Counted from the stretch's first letter, positions 9,354 through 17,633 are shown. The stretch: DNA of 38,886 nucleotides from DATMXT01 sp035560415 (GCA_035560415.1 DATMZG010000142.1:1-38886); one strand, 5' to 3'. The notes: generated by a model not told the origin, from the sequence alone. Numbers and translations are program-made.

Positions 9354-10174
9354 CGCACTTCACCTCCGAGTTCTTTCATGGCGGCCCTGTACTGCTCCTC
9401 ATTTGGGGCGACGCCGTGCCAGCCGGCCTCGTTTTCCATAAACGAGACGCCCTTACCCTTGACCGTCTTTGCGATGATGGCGGTCGGGACGCCCTTAGTC
9501 TGCCGGGCACGGTCGAGGGCGGCGAAAATCTCGTCGAAATTGTGGCCGTCAATGGAGATGACCGAAAAGCCGAAAGCCGCGAACTTCTCGTCAATGGGGC
9601 AGGGGTTCACGACGTCTGAGAGCGCCCCGTCAATTTGCAGCCCGTTGAAGTCGACAAAGACGCACAGGTTGTCGAGCTTGTAGTGGCCGGCGAACATCGC
9701 GGCCTCCCAGACCTGCCCCTCCTCGAGCTCCCCGTCGCCCAAAATGGCGTAGACCCGGTAGCCGTCCCCGTAGATTTTGGCGGCCTTGGCCATGCCGCAG
9801 GCAGCCGAGACGCCAATCCCCAGAGAGCCCGTTGTCATGTCGACGCCGGGGGTGCCCTTCATGTCGGGGTGGCCCTGCAGCATGGCGTTTGCCCGGCGCA
9901 GTTTTTTGAGCTCCTCCCGGTCAAAGTATCCTTTTTCTGCCAGAGCCGCGTAGATTGCGGGGGCGGCGTGGCCCTTGGACAGCACCAGCCGGTCGCGGGC
10001 GGGGTCCTTCGGATTTTTCGGCTCGCAGTTCATCTCGTCAAAATAGAGCGCCGTCACAATGTCGGCAATGCCCAGCGACCCGCCGGGATGGCCGGAATTT
10101 GCCCGGTAGACCGCGTCGACGATGTCCCGGCGGATGCCGGCGGCAATCTCCCGGAGCGCATGAATGTCTCGCAT
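9350..10174 (-). CDS. Transketolase N-terminal subunit (split transketolase)
   Basis: This 274-residue protein holds the TPP-binding PP domain. HPGGSLG at residues 29-35 and the GDG motif at 146-148, followed by the asparagine-containing segment DNLCVFVDFNGLQIDG, mark the thiamine diphosphate and metal site. It pairs with the downstream C-terminal subunit, which begins inside its stop codon. The start at 10174 is chosen because GGAGGT (10181-10186, minus strand) is correctly spaced; a longer reading from 10237 would start inside the promoter. Confidence 0.93.
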   Translation of the reverse strand: MRDIHALREIAAGIRRDIVDAVYRANSGHPGGSLGIADIVTALYFDEMNCEPKNPKDPARDRLVLSKGHAAPAIYAALAEKGYFDREELKKLRRANAMLQGHPDMKGTPGVDMTTGSLGIGVSAACGMAKAAKIYGDGYRVYAILGDGELEEGQVWEAAMFAGHYKLDNLCVFVDFNGLQIDGALSDVVNPCPIDEKFAAFGFSVISIDGHNFDEIFAALDRARQTKGVPTAIIAKTVKGKGVSFMENEAGWHGVAPNEEQYRAAMKELGGEVR

Positions 10175-10208
10175 GAAAATACCTCCACAGCGTAATTCTC
10201 CAAATTCT

Positions 10209-10237
10209 ATTGTACCGCACGGCAAAGGAGCTGTCAA
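10209..10237 (-). promoter_or_regulatory. Promoter of the transketolase operon
   Basis: On the minus strand a perfect TTGACA (10232-10237) is followed after 17 bases by TACAAT (10209-10214). It lies about 35 bases upstream of the transketolase N-subunit start. Confidence 0.8.
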
Positions 10238-10317
10238 AAAAATTTACATCTAAAGACTGTACTTGCTTGAATGAGTGTGTTAAGATTGCGAATATACTTG
10301 AAAATGGAGGTGGGCGG

Positions 10318-10887
10318 ATGCGGAAATTCGAGCGGCCGCAGCTCCGACGCCCGCAAAAAGAGAATCTGCTTACGACGATTCGCAGAGCCATGCTTGCGCA
10401 GGTGTCGGGCGATGTGATCGAACTTGGCGGCGGCGGCGGACAAAGCGCACCGTATTTTCCGCTTGACCGCGTCACTTCTCTGACCATTGTGGACCGGCGT
10501 TTTTTCCCCGGCGTCAGGGAACATGACTTCGACCAGGTTCCGGTGAATTTTGTATTACAGACGAAGGATAAGCTGCCGCTGGACAACAGCAGCTTTGATT
10601 TCGGCTGTCTGTTTTTTGCGCTCTCCTCAATGAGAGACCCCTATTGCGCCCTCTGCGAGCTGCGCAGGCTGCTGCGCCCCGGCGGTCAGGTGCAGTTTCT
10701 CGACTTCTACCGGCCGCGCGGCCCTGCGGGGTTTGTCTTTGACGGGGCCAATCTGCTGCGCAAAGTGACGATGAGGGGCAGCATCAACCGCAATATCATC
10801 TCGATGCTCGAGGTCTCGGGCTTTCAGGTTGAGACCATCACGCGGTGCGGCCACATTTTCGCCTGCGGCAGCGCAAAAAAACTCTAA
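10318..10887 (+). CDS. Class I SAM-dependent methyltransferase
   Basis: This 189-residue protein has a methyltransferase fold. The glycine-rich motif I is VIELGGGGGQSAPYF, near residue 36, followed by the acidic end of strand 2 in LTIVDRRFF. A motif-IV-like stretch FDFGCLFFALSSM and LRRLLRPGGQVQFLDFYRP complete the pattern seen in small-molecule and quinone-type methyltransferases. The substrate cannot be inferred. The start ATG at 10318 follows GGAGGTG (10306-10312). It is transcribed away from the transketolase operon and converges on the MEMO-like gene, whose stop it overlaps by a few bases. No strong promoter is visible; TTGAAT near 10268 with a poor -10 is possible. Confidence 0.8.
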   Translation: MRKFERPQLRRPQKENLLTTIRRAMLAQVSGDVIELGGGGGQSAPYFPLDRVTSLTIVDRRFFPGVREHDFDQVPVNFVLQTKDKLPLDNSSFDFGCLFFALSSMRDPYCALCELRRLLRPGGQVQFLDFYRPRGPAGFVFDGANLLRKVTMRGSINRNIISMLEVSGFQVETITRCGHIFACGSAKKL

Positions 10888-11636
10888 CCGGCCGCCCACT
10901 CAAATATAAAATAGCTTGTCACTTCGCCGCTGACTTTTATAAAGTCGGCGGCGTTTTTGTGCGCGAGCTCCGTCGGCTCGTATTCAAGCTGCCGCCCCGC
11001 CTCCATGGCGACATAGAGCAGCACACTTGAATCGACGTACTCACTTGACAGTCCAAGCACAGCCGCGGGCTCGCCTGTGAGGACGAGAGAGCGCGTCTCC
11101 TCATCCCGCGCCTGCGCCATATCGGCCGTCAGCCCGTGGGAGAAGTCGAGCGAGAGGACGACAAGGCACCCGTCCCCCACAAGGGCCGCCACCTCATTCG
11201 CAAGTTCCCCCGCCGCCCTGTCCGAAACAGTGCGGGAGAGGGCGCCTGCGGCGAGGGCGCACCCGTCAAAGTAGGGGACAAGCTCTGTGATGCCCCACTC
11301 ACTTGCGATAAGGTCGTCCCGCGCCTGCGCGCCTGCGCCGGTCAGCCGCGCCGTCAGCGCCTCGTCGTAGCCCTTTTGGGCCGTGATGAAAGGGGGCCCC
11401 ACGGCCTCGTGGTGGGGGGAGAGGATGACGACCTTGTCCTCCTCAAAGCCTTCGAGCGCCTCCTCCACCATGGGGGCCGCCACGTCATGGTGGGGCAAAA
11501 TGAGAATGCGACCCGGGGGCTGCTCAGGGTTCGGCTCCTGGGCAGGAGCCGGTGCCGAGCAGCCCGCAAGGGCCGCAAGCAGTATGACAAGCAGGATGAA
11601 TAGGATTATTCGCGTCCGCTCCAACAATAGGTGCAT
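10884..11636 (-). CDS. MEMO / AmmeMemoRadiSam-B-like lipoprotein
   Basis: This is a protein of about 250 residues with an N-terminal membrane segment ending in a lipobox (LAALAGC, cysteine about residue 26), so it should be lipid-anchored outside the cell. The mature part resembles the MEMO1/AmmeMemoRadiSam system protein B family: PHHD near the start, then VVILSPHHE, LSLDFSHGLTADMAQARDEE and a C-terminal strand FIKVSGEVTSYFIFEW. The histidines typical of the family metal site are partly kept, but the residue equivalent to the family cysteine is not evident. It is the last gene of the purE-purC-purF operon and overlaps the purF end. The exact start (11636 or 11645) is uncertain because neither has a clear ribosome site. 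Its function is unknown; no radical SAM or AmmA partner gene is nearby. Confidence 0.72.
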   Translation of the reverse strand: MHLLLERTRIILFILLVILLAALAGCSAPAPAQEPNPEQPPGRILILPHHDVAAPMVEEALEGFEEDKVVILSPHHEAVGPPFITAQKGYDEALTARLTGAGAQARDDLIASEWGITELVPYFDGCALAAGALSRTVSDRAAGELANEVAALVGDGCLVVLSLDFSHGLTADMAQARDEETRSLVLTGEPAAVLGLSSEYVDSSVLLYVAMEAGRQLEYEPTELAHKNAADFIKVSGEVTSYFIFEWAAG

Positions 11637-13018
11637 ATCTTGCATTTTGGAATGCCGATGGCGTCGAGCAGCCCGTCAAGGCGCTGATACCGCAGCGTGT
11701 CGACCCCGATCATCTCACAGATGCGGTTTTGCATCTCGCCATAGGGGCGGCTGTCGGGGTCAAGGTAGGGGGCGAGTTTGGAAGCTCCAGGCTCCGGAGT
11801 GCCCTCCCGCTCTTTGATGACACGGCGGGCAATCAAATCCTCAATGGAGACCGAGCGGGAGAAGTTGAGGTATTTGCACCCAAATGTCAGGGGCGGGCAG
11901 GCGGGCCTGATGTGGACGGCCTTGGCGCCGCTCTGGTAGAGGTAGCCGACCGTGTCCCGCATTTGGGTGCCGCGGACAATGGAGTCGTCGACAATGAGCA
12001 GCCGCTGGCCCTTGATGAGGTCCTCGACCGGCACCAGCTTCATGCGGGCGATGAGGTCGCGCATGGACTGGTTTTGCGGCATGAAGGAGCGGGGCCAGGT
12101 GGGGGTGTATTTGATGAGGGGCCTTGCAAAGGGCATGCCGGAGGCCGTGGCAAAGCCGATGGCGTGGGCGGTGCCGGAGTCGGGCACGCCCGACACGTGG
12201 TCGACCGTCTCAGTCTCGCCCCTTGCGAGATTGGCGCCGTCCTGATACCGCATTTTCTCGACATTGACCCCCTCGTAGGAGGAAGTCGGATAGCCGAAAT
12301 AGGTCCAGAGGAATGCGCAGATGCGCATCTCGTCCCCGGCCTTTGAGACGGTCTCGATGCCGTCCGACGTCATTTTGACAATTTCGCCGGGCCCCAGCTC
12401 ATAGTGGTCGGCGTATCCGATGTTGAAGTAGGCAAAGGACTCGAAGGAGGCGCAGTAGGCCCCCTCCTTGTGGCCGATGAGCATGGGGGTGCGGCCGTAC
12501 CGGTCGCGGGCGGCGTAAATGCCCTCAGCCGTCAGCACCATGATGCCAAGGGAGCCGTCGACAAGGCTTTGGACGTATTTGATGCCCTCGACAATGTCGT
12601 CCTTGCGGGCAATCAGGGTCGCCACGACCTCGGTCGGGTTGATTTTGCCGCCCGACAGCTCAAAGAAGTGGCCGCCTCCGCCCGACAGCACGATGGAGAC
12701 CAGCTCCTCAATGTTGTTGATGCGGCTGACGGTCGTGACGGCAAAAGTGCCAAGCTGGGAGCGGATGAGCACCGGCTGGGGCTCCATGTCGCTGATGCAG
12801 CCGATGCCGAGGTTTCCCGTGAACTCGACGGTGTCGGCCTCAAACTTGGTGCGAAAAGGGGAGTTCTCAATGTTGTGAATGGCCCGCTGAAAGCCGCGGT
12901 CGGGGTCGTAAATGACCATTCCGCCGCGGCGGGTGCCGAGGTGCGAGTGGTAGTCGGTGCCGAAAAACACGTCGTATACGCAGTTTTCCTTGGAAGCTAC
13001 GCCAAAATATCCGCCCAT
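11606..13018 (-). CDS. purF: Amidophosphoribosyltransferase (PurF), variant without N-terminal catalytic cysteine
   Basis: This 470-residue protein resembles glutamine PRPP amidotransferase, which makes phosphoribosylamine, the first step of purine synthesis. The C-terminal phosphoribosyltransferase half has the PRPP motif LLIVDDSIVRGTQ and GVPDSGTAHAIGFA. Cysteines in ICAFLW, PACPPL and CKICTYCW could form the 4Fe-4S site of Bacillus-type PurF. The N-terminus, however, reads MGGYFGVASKENC instead of the usual Met/propeptide followed by Cys-Gly, so the glutaminase nucleophile at position 1 is absent. The start follows AAGGGGG by a few bases and is 13 bases after purC. In-frame upstream codons give no alternative ATG. 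It may use free ammonia, or a partner subunit; this is inference. Its position in the purEC operon still supports a purine role. Confidence 0.85.
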   Translation of the reverse strand: MGGYFGVASKENCVYDVFFGTDYHSHLGTRRGGMVIYDPDRGFQRAIHNIENSPFRTKFEADTVEFTGNLGIGCISDMEPQPVLIRSQLGTFAVTTVSRINNIEELVSIVLSGGGGHFFELSGGKINPTEVVATLIARKDDIVEGIKYVQSLVDGSLGIMVLTAEGIYAARDRYGRTPMLIGHKEGAYCASFESFAYFNIGYADHYELGPGEIVKMTSDGIETVSKAGDEMRICAFLWTYFGYPTSSYEGVNVEKMRYQDGANLARGETETVDHVSGVPDSGTAHAIGFATASGMPFARPLIKYTPTWPRSFMPQNQSMRDLIARMKLVPVEDLIKGQRLLIVDDSIVRGTQMRDTVGYLYQSGAKAVHIRPACPPLTFGCKYLNFSRSVSIEDLIARRVIKEREGTPEPGASKLAPYLDPDSRPYGEMQNRICEMIGVDTLRYQRLDGLLDAIGIPKCKICTYCWSGRE

Positions 13019-13031
13019 TTCGCCCGCCCCC

Positions 13032-13736
13032 TTACAGAAGTCTGCGGGCGACTTCCACGTAGGCGCCCTCGGGGTCGGGCATGTCGCGGCGGAAGCGGTC
13101 CTTGTCGAGGTGGTCGCCGGTCTTGGCGTCCCAGAGGCGGCAGGTGTCGGGCGAGATCTCGTCGGCCAAAATTAAATTGCCCCCGGCGTCCACGCCAAAC
13201 TCCAGCTTGAAGTCGACGAGCTTGAGGTCCGCCTCGGCGAGGTATTCTTTCAGAAAATCATTGACGCGCCCTGCGAGTCCATAGATCCTGTCGAGCTGCT
13301 CCCGCGTCGCAAAGCCGGTGGCGATGGCGTGGGTGTCGTTGATCATGGGGTCTCCGAGCGCGTCGTTCTTGTAGCAGATTTCGAACACGGTGCAGGCGAG
13401 GGGCATTCCCTCCGCAAGGCCGAGGCGTTTTGCCATGGAGCCGGCGGCGATGTTGCGGACGATGACTTCGAGCGGGACGATGGTGACTTTTTTGACGACG
13501 GTCTCCCGGTCCGAGAGCTCCTTGACGAAGTGTGTGGGTACGCCGACACTTTCCAGTTTTTGCATGAGCAGGTTGCTCATGCGGTTGTTGACTGAGCCCT
13601 TGCCGGCAATGGTGCCCCGTTTGAGCCCGTTTAGCGCCGTTGCGTCGTCCTTGTAGCTGACGATGACAAGGTTTGGATCTTCTGTGGCAAAGACTTTTTT
13701 GGCCTTGCCCTCGTAGAGCTGTTCGCGCTTTTCCAT
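13032..13736 (-). CDS. purC: Phosphoribosylaminoimidazole-succinocarboxamide synthase (SAICAR synthase)
   Basis: This 234-residue enzyme joins aspartate to CAIR using ATP in purine synthesis. Typical signatures are YEGKAKKVF at the N-terminus (phosphate-binding), EVIVRNIAAGSMAKRLG, and KLVDFKLEFG followed by LADEISPDTCRLWD. Length is normal. The start is the ATG at 13736, eight bases after GGGGAGG; its A is shared with the purE stop (TGATG). An in-frame GTG three bases upstream is less well spaced. It is the second gene of the purE-purC-purF operon. Confidence 0.96.
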   Translation of the reverse strand: MEKREQLYEGKAKKVFATEDPNLVIVSYKDDATALNGLKRGTIAGKGSVNNRMSNLLMQKLESVGVPTHFVKELSDRETVVKKVTIVPLEVIVRNIAAGSMAKRLGLAEGMPLACTVFEICYKNDALGDPMINDTHAIATGFATREQLDRIYGLAGRVNDFLKEYLAEADLKLVDFKLEFGVDAGGNLILADEISPDTCRLWDAKTGDHLDKDRFRRDMPDPEGAYVEVARRLL

Positions 13737-14227
13737 CACTTTAGCCTCCCCTGTAATTCCTCATCTTTTTTCAAAACACTTGCCGCCATATCCGCCTTCA
13801 TGGTTTCAAGCTTGTCAAAAAGAGCCGCGTCGCTAAGGGCCAGAATCTGGGCCGCCAGAACGCCCGCGTTTTTGCCCCCGTCGATGGCCACGGTCGCAAC
13901 CGGCACGCCGGGCGGCATCTGCACCATGGACAAGAGGGCGTCAATGCCGTCGAGTGCCCTTGCCGAGACCGGCACCGCGACGACGGGCAGCGCCGTGTAG
14001 GCAGCCAAAACGCCCGCCAGGTGCGCCGCCTTGCCGGCAAAGGCGATGATGACGCCAAAGCCCTTTTGCGCGGCATTTCGGGCAAGCTCGGCCGCGTAGT
14101 CCGGCGTGCGGTGGGCCGAGCAGACGTGGGCCTCGAACGGGATGTCAAACGCCGTGAGCTGGGCGACGGCGCCCTCGACGACCGGCAGGTCGCTGTCGCT
14201 CCCCATGACCACAAGGACCTTTTTCAT
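13736..14227 (-). CDS. purE: N5-carboxyaminoimidazole ribonucleotide mutase
   Basis: This 163-residue class I PurE rearranges N5-CAIR to CAIR in purine synthesis. Motifs are MGSDSDLP at the N-terminus, CSAHRTPDY (catalytic histidine) and AGKAAHLAGVLA, with VQMPPGVPVATVAI nearer the C-terminus. No purK is present in this window, so the source of N5-CAIR must lie elsewhere, or the enzyme works as a direct carboxylase; the former is more likely for this class. It has a clear upstream ribosome site (GGAGGG) and a good promoter at 14271-14300. Confidence 0.95.
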   Translation of the reverse strand: MKKVLVVMGSDSDLPVVEGAVAQLTAFDIPFEAHVCSAHRTPDYAAELARNAAQKGFGVIIAFAGKAAHLAGVLAAYTALPVVAVPVSARALDGIDALLSMVQMPPGVPVATVAIDGGKNAGVLAAQILALSDAALFDKLETMKADMAASVLKKDEELQGRLK

Positions 14228-14270
14228 AGTGCCCTCCTGTGCGGAAAAATAGACAAAAAATACATCTAAT

Positions 14271-14300
14271 ATTTTAACAGGTTGACCAAGAATCCGTCAA
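14271..14300 (-). promoter_or_regulatory. Promoter of the purE-purC-purF operon
   Basis: On the minus strand TTGACG (14295-14300) and TAAAAT (14271-14276) are 18 bases apart. It overlaps a plus-strand promoter (14282-14310), so the two may compete for RNA polymerase. Confidence 0.72.
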
Positions 14301-14310
14301 TATGTAAAAT
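14282..14310 (+). promoter_or_regulatory. Promoter of the small membrane protein gene
   Basis: TTGACC (14282-14287) and TAAAAT (14305-14310) are 17 bases apart. The element lies within the purE promoter on the other strand. Confidence 0.68.
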
Positions 14311-14355
14311 CACCAAAAACGCGCCTCCGCCATACGATGGAGCGAGGTGATGCAC

Positions 14356-14649
14356 ATGGCGTCTGTGATAACAATCATCTGCGTGACGGCCCTTGCGGCA
14401 TATCTGATGGCGATTTTCTGCGCGCCCGAGTTTTCGGAGCAGGTGTATCTCGTCGTTCCCCTCTACGCCTCGACCGCCGAGCGGGCAATTGAGGACGCGG
14501 TCAAGTGCGCGCCGGGGGCCAACGTCATTGCCCTCGACATGGGGGACGCCGACGCCGCCGAAATTGCGCAGCTGCTCTCCCGCAAGTACCCCTGGCTCAA
14601 AGTGGCCACCTGCGAGGAGCTGTCGGAGGTCATCGGCTGCCGGGGCTGA
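14356..14649 (+). CDS. Small membrane-anchored protein of unknown function
   Basis: This 97-residue protein has one N-terminal hydrophobic segment (about residues 3-20) and a soluble tail of about 75 residues with alternating strands and helices (EQVYLVVPLY, AERAIEDAVKCA, NVIALDMGDADAAEIAQLLSRKYPWLKVATCEEL). I do not recognise a family. Codon use matches its neighbours, and it has its own promoter. The start is set at 14356, eight bases after GCGAGG (14342-14347); GTG 14347 and ATG 14350 are too close to this site. It stands between the divergent purE operon and recD2. Confidence 0.65.
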   Translation: MASVITIICVTALAAYLMAIFCAPEFSEQVYLVVPLYASTAERAIEDAVKCAPGANVIALDMGDADAAEIAQLLSRKYPWLKVATCEELSEVIGCRG

Positions 14650-14664
14650 CGGGGCGCAAGGCCA

Positions 14665-14694
14665 TAGACAAGAGGCTTGGTAAAGTGGTATAAT
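14665..14694 (+). promoter_or_regulatory. Promoter of recD2-comF
   Basis: TAGACA (14665-14670) and TATAAT (14689-14694) are 18 bases apart, with a TG one base before the -10 (extended -10). The transcript start near 14701 supports the downstream start for recD2. Confidence 0.68.
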
Positions 14695-14753
14695 TACCCG
14701 TAATGAGTGTCGGCGCACCCCTCTCCCGGAGGGCGCGCCGTGCGGGAGGAGCT

Positions 14754-16976
14754 ATGCCTGAGGAAGTCACGCTGACGGGGCTCGTGAAGCGCGTCATCTA
14801 TCATAACAGTGAAAATTCCTATACCGTCGTGGAGGCCGACTGCGGCGGCGAGAGCGCCGTCATCGTCTGCTACACGGCCGACCTGCGCCCGGGCGAGACC
14901 GTCCGGGCTGTCGGCAGTTATGTCAACCACGCGACCTATGGGCCCCAGCTCGTGGCCACCTCGGTCGAGTCGGTGCCGCCGCAGGGGGCCGAGGCCATCC
15001 GGCAGTACCTCGTCAGCGGCGCGGTGCGGGGCATTGGCAAAGTGCTGGCCGACCGCATTGTCAACCGGTTCGGGGCCGCCTCCCTCGAGGTGCTGGAGTC
15101 CTCGCCCGAGCTTTTGACCAAGGTCAAGGGCATCACGCCCGGCAAGGCCGAGCAGATAAGCCGCCGCTACAGAGACCTGCAGGGCATAAAAAAAGTCATT
15201 GAAGAGCTGCGGGCCATGAAACTGGCCCCCTACACCGCTGTGCTGCTCTATAAGCGGTACGGGCTCGCCGCGGCAAAGACGGTGCGGGAAAACCCCTACC
15301 TGCTCTGCGGCGAGGAGTACGAGGCCGACTTTGAGGAGGTCGACGCCGCCGCGGTGTCGGAGTACGGGGTCGACCCGGCTTCGGCCCTGCGGGCAAAGGC
15401 GGGGCTCATGCATGTGCTGCGCCACAACCTCGGCAACGGGCACACTTTTTTGCCGGAGGACAAGCTGCTCGGCACCGCGGCCTCTTTTCTCGAAGTCGAC
15501 GCCGAGGTCGCGGAGGGCGCCTGCGCCGAGCTTTTGGAGGACGGGGCCGTCGTGTCGGAGCCCGTCGCGGGGCTTGACGCCGTTTTTCTCGCCCCCTACT
15601 ACGAGGCCGAGCGGTCGGTCGCCATGAGGCTGCTTGAAATGGCAAAGCCCACGCCGCCCATTGAGGGGCTTGAAAAGCTTGTCGCCGACATTGCGGCGGG
15701 CCTTGGCATTGAGTACGCCGACCGGCAGAAAAAGGCCATCACGGTCTGCCTGCAAAACGGGGTTTTCATTTTGACGGGCGGCCCCGGCACCGGCAAGACG
15801 ACGGCGCTGCGGGGCATTCTCGCGGCCCTCTCCCGCCGCGGCGAGACGGTGCTCTGCTGCGCGCCGACCGGGCGGGCCGCCAAGCGCATGAGCGAGCTGT
15901 CGGGGGCCCCGGCCTCCACCATTCACCGCATGCTGGGGGTGACGCCGCAGTCCGGCGGCATCCGCTACAAAATGAACGCGCAAAACCCGCTTGACGCGGG
16001 CGTCGTCATTGTCGACGAGGCCTCGATGCTCGACGTTGCCCTCTTTGACGCGCTGCTGAAGGCCATCCGGCCGGGGGCGCGGCTCATTTTGGTCGGGGAC
16101 GCCAACCAGCTGCCGCCCATCGGGGCCGGCAACGTGCTGCGGGACGTCATGGGCAGCGGGCTCTTTGCCACCGTGGAGCTCAAAGAGATTTTCCGGCAGG
16201 CCAAAGACAGCCTCATCGTCGTCAACGCCCACCTCATCAACGGCGGCGACGCGCCCGAGTTCAACGCCCGCGACAGCGACTTCTTTTTTGTCAAATGCCC
16301 CGAGCGGGAAAAGCTTCCCGAGACCGTGGCCGACCTCGTGGCCAGACGCCTGCCCGCGGCCTATCACATCGACCCAGCGGGCGACCTCCAGGTCATCACC
16401 CCGACCCGCAAGGCGGAGTACGGCACCGCCTCCTTAAACGCCGTGCTGCAGCGCACCCTAAACCCGCCGGCCTCGGACAAGGCGGAGTTTACGCCGATGG
16501 GCCTCGGGTTTACGCTCCGGCAGGGCGACAAAGTCATGCAAAACCGCAACAATTACGACCTCGAGGCCGTCAACACCGAGACGGGGGAGGTGTCGGCCGG
16601 CATTTTCAACGGGGACATCGGCCTCGTGCAGGAGGTCGACCGCATGAACGAGCTGCTGGTCATCCGGTTTGACGACCGCCTGGTCGAATACCCCTTTGAG
16701 GTCGTCCATCAGCTGGAGCTCGCCTACGCCGTCACGGTGCACAAGAGCCAGGGCAGCGAGTACCCGGTCGTGGTCTTTCCGGCCTACCGCGGCATGCCGC
16801 GGCTCCAGACCCGCAACCTGCTCTACACGGCGGTGACAAGGGCAAAGCAGATTTTCGTCGGCGTGGGGGAGCCCGAGGCGCTTCAGTTCATGACGGCCAA
16901 CAGCCGGGTCGACCGGCGCTACACCGCCCTGAAGTACATGCTGATTTCACTCTGTGAAGAAAATGAAAATACTTGA
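14754..16976 (+). CDS. recD2: RecD2-type ATP-dependent DNA helicase
   Basis: This 740-residue SF1B helicase acts as a 5'-3' DNA helicase in repair, without RecBC in most Firmicutes. The N-terminal part has an OB-like region and helix-hairpin-helix segments (about residues 75-170, including VRGIGKVLADRIV and VKGITPGKAEQI), typical of RecD2 rather than RecD. The motor has Walker A GGPGTGKTT near 342-350, the DEAS box in VVIVDEASMLD near 420, LVGDANQLPPIGAG, and motif VI-type VHKSQGSEYPVVV near 661. The start is ATG at 14754 after GGGAGG; an in-frame ATG at 14703 sits at the predicted transcript start. Its 3' end overlaps comF by 14 bases. Confidence 0.93.
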   Translation: MPEEVTLTGLVKRVIYHNSENSYTVVEADCGGESAVIVCYTADLRPGETVRAVGSYVNHATYGPQLVATSVESVPPQGAEAIRQYLVSGAVRGIGKVLADRIVNRFGAASLEVLESSPELLTKVKGITPGKAEQISRRYRDLQGIKKVIEELRAMKLAPYTAVLLYKRYGLAAAKTVRENPYLLCGEEYEADFEEVDAAAVSEYGVDPASALRAKAGLMHVLRHNLGNGHTFLPEDKLLGTAASFLEVDAEVAEGACAELLEDGAVVSEPVAGLDAVFLAPYYEAERSVAMRLLEMAKPTPPIEGLEKLVADIAAGLGIEYADRQKKAITVCLQNGVFILTGGPGTGKTTALRGILAALSRRGETVLCCAPTGRAAKRMSELSGAPASTIHRMLGVTPQSGGIRYKMNAQNPLDAGVVIVDEASMLDVALFDALLKAIRPGARLILVGDANQLPPIGAGNVLRDVMGSGLFATVELKEIFRQAKDSLIVVNAHLINGGDAPEFNARDSDFFFVKCPEREKLPETVADLVARRLPAAYHIDPAGDLQVITPTRKAEYGTASLNAVLQRTLNPPASDKAEFTPMGLGFTLRQGDKVMQNRNNYDLEAVNTETGEVSAGIFNGDIGLVQEVDRMNELLVIRFDDRLVEYPFEVVHQLELAYAVTVHKSQGSEYPVVVFPAYRGMPRLQTRNLLYTAVTRAKQIFVGVGEPEALQFMTANSRVDRRYTALKYMLISLCEENENT

Positions 16977-17616
16977 CCTCATCTACCCGCCCCGCTGCCC
17001 TTTTTGCGGGGAACTCTCAAAGGGCGGGGCAGTCTGTGAGGACTGCCTTGAGGAGCTCACCCATATGGCCCGCGAGTGCCCAATTTGCGGACATCCCCGC
17101 AGGCTTTGCACCTGCCGGAAAATTGGCGGGGACGGCGGCCTTACGGCTCCCTTTGTCTACCGGGGGCCTGTGCAAAAGGCCGTGCTCGGCTTCAAACACT
17201 CGGGGGATATAGGGCGGGCCGGAGTTTTTGCCGGATACATGGCGGACGAGCTCGCGGGGCAGCTGGCGGCCGACCTTGTGACGGCGGTGCCCCCGACGCC
17301 GAAGGGCTTTAAAAAGCGCGGGTTTGACCCCGCCGGACTCATTGCCGAAGAGCTTGCAAAAGAACTTGGGCTGCCCTATGTCAGACTCCTCGGCAGCAAA
17401 GACGGGATGAGCCAGAAGGCGGTGGAGAAGGGGGAGGCGCGCATCATGAACGTCAGGGACCGCTTTTTCACGCTGCCGGGCGCCGCGATTGAGGGAAAGC
17501 GAATCCTCCTCATTGACGACGTTCGCACGACCGGCGCGACGCTTGCCGCCTGCAGAGAGGCGCTGCTCTTGGCGGGGGCGGACACAGTGCAGACCGCGGC
17601 CTTCGCCGCCGACTAA
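16963..17616 (+). CDS. ComF family protein (amidophosphoribosyltransferase-like, competence)
   Basis: This 217-residue protein belongs to the ComF/GntX family. The N-terminal zinc finger has cysteine pairs CPFC, CEDC, CPIC and CTC; the C-terminal phosphoribosyltransferase domain has ILLIDDVRTTGATL. ComF is needed for DNA uptake in naturally competent bacteria and is widespread elsewhere, where it may help DNA repair. Here it overlaps the end of recD2, so both are co-transcribed, which supports a DNA-processing role. The start is set at ATG 16963; the upstream GTG 16954 is possible, and neither has a strong ribosome site, consistent with coupling to recD2. Confidence 0.88.
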   Translation: MKILDLIYPPRCPFCGELSKGGAVCEDCLEELTHMARECPICGHPRRLCTCRKIGGDGGLTAPFVYRGPVQKAVLGFKHSGDIGRAGVFAGYMADELAGQLAADLVTAVPPTPKGFKKRGFDPAGLIAEELAKELGLPYVRLLGSKDGMSQKAVEKGEARIMNVRDRFFTLPGAAIEGKRILLIDDVRTTGATLAACREALLLAGADTVQTAAFAAD

Positions 17617-17633
17617 ATTTAACAAATAAGTAT

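Noticed and set aside
10210..10317. Longer start for the methyltransferase at 10210
   Set aside because: That start lies inside the transketolase promoter region and lacks a ribosome site; the ATG at 10318 has GGAGGTG.
14694..16367. 557-codon open frame on the minus strand opposite recD2
   Set aside because: Shadow of recD2 caused by high GC at third positions; composition is Arg/Gly/His-rich without domains.
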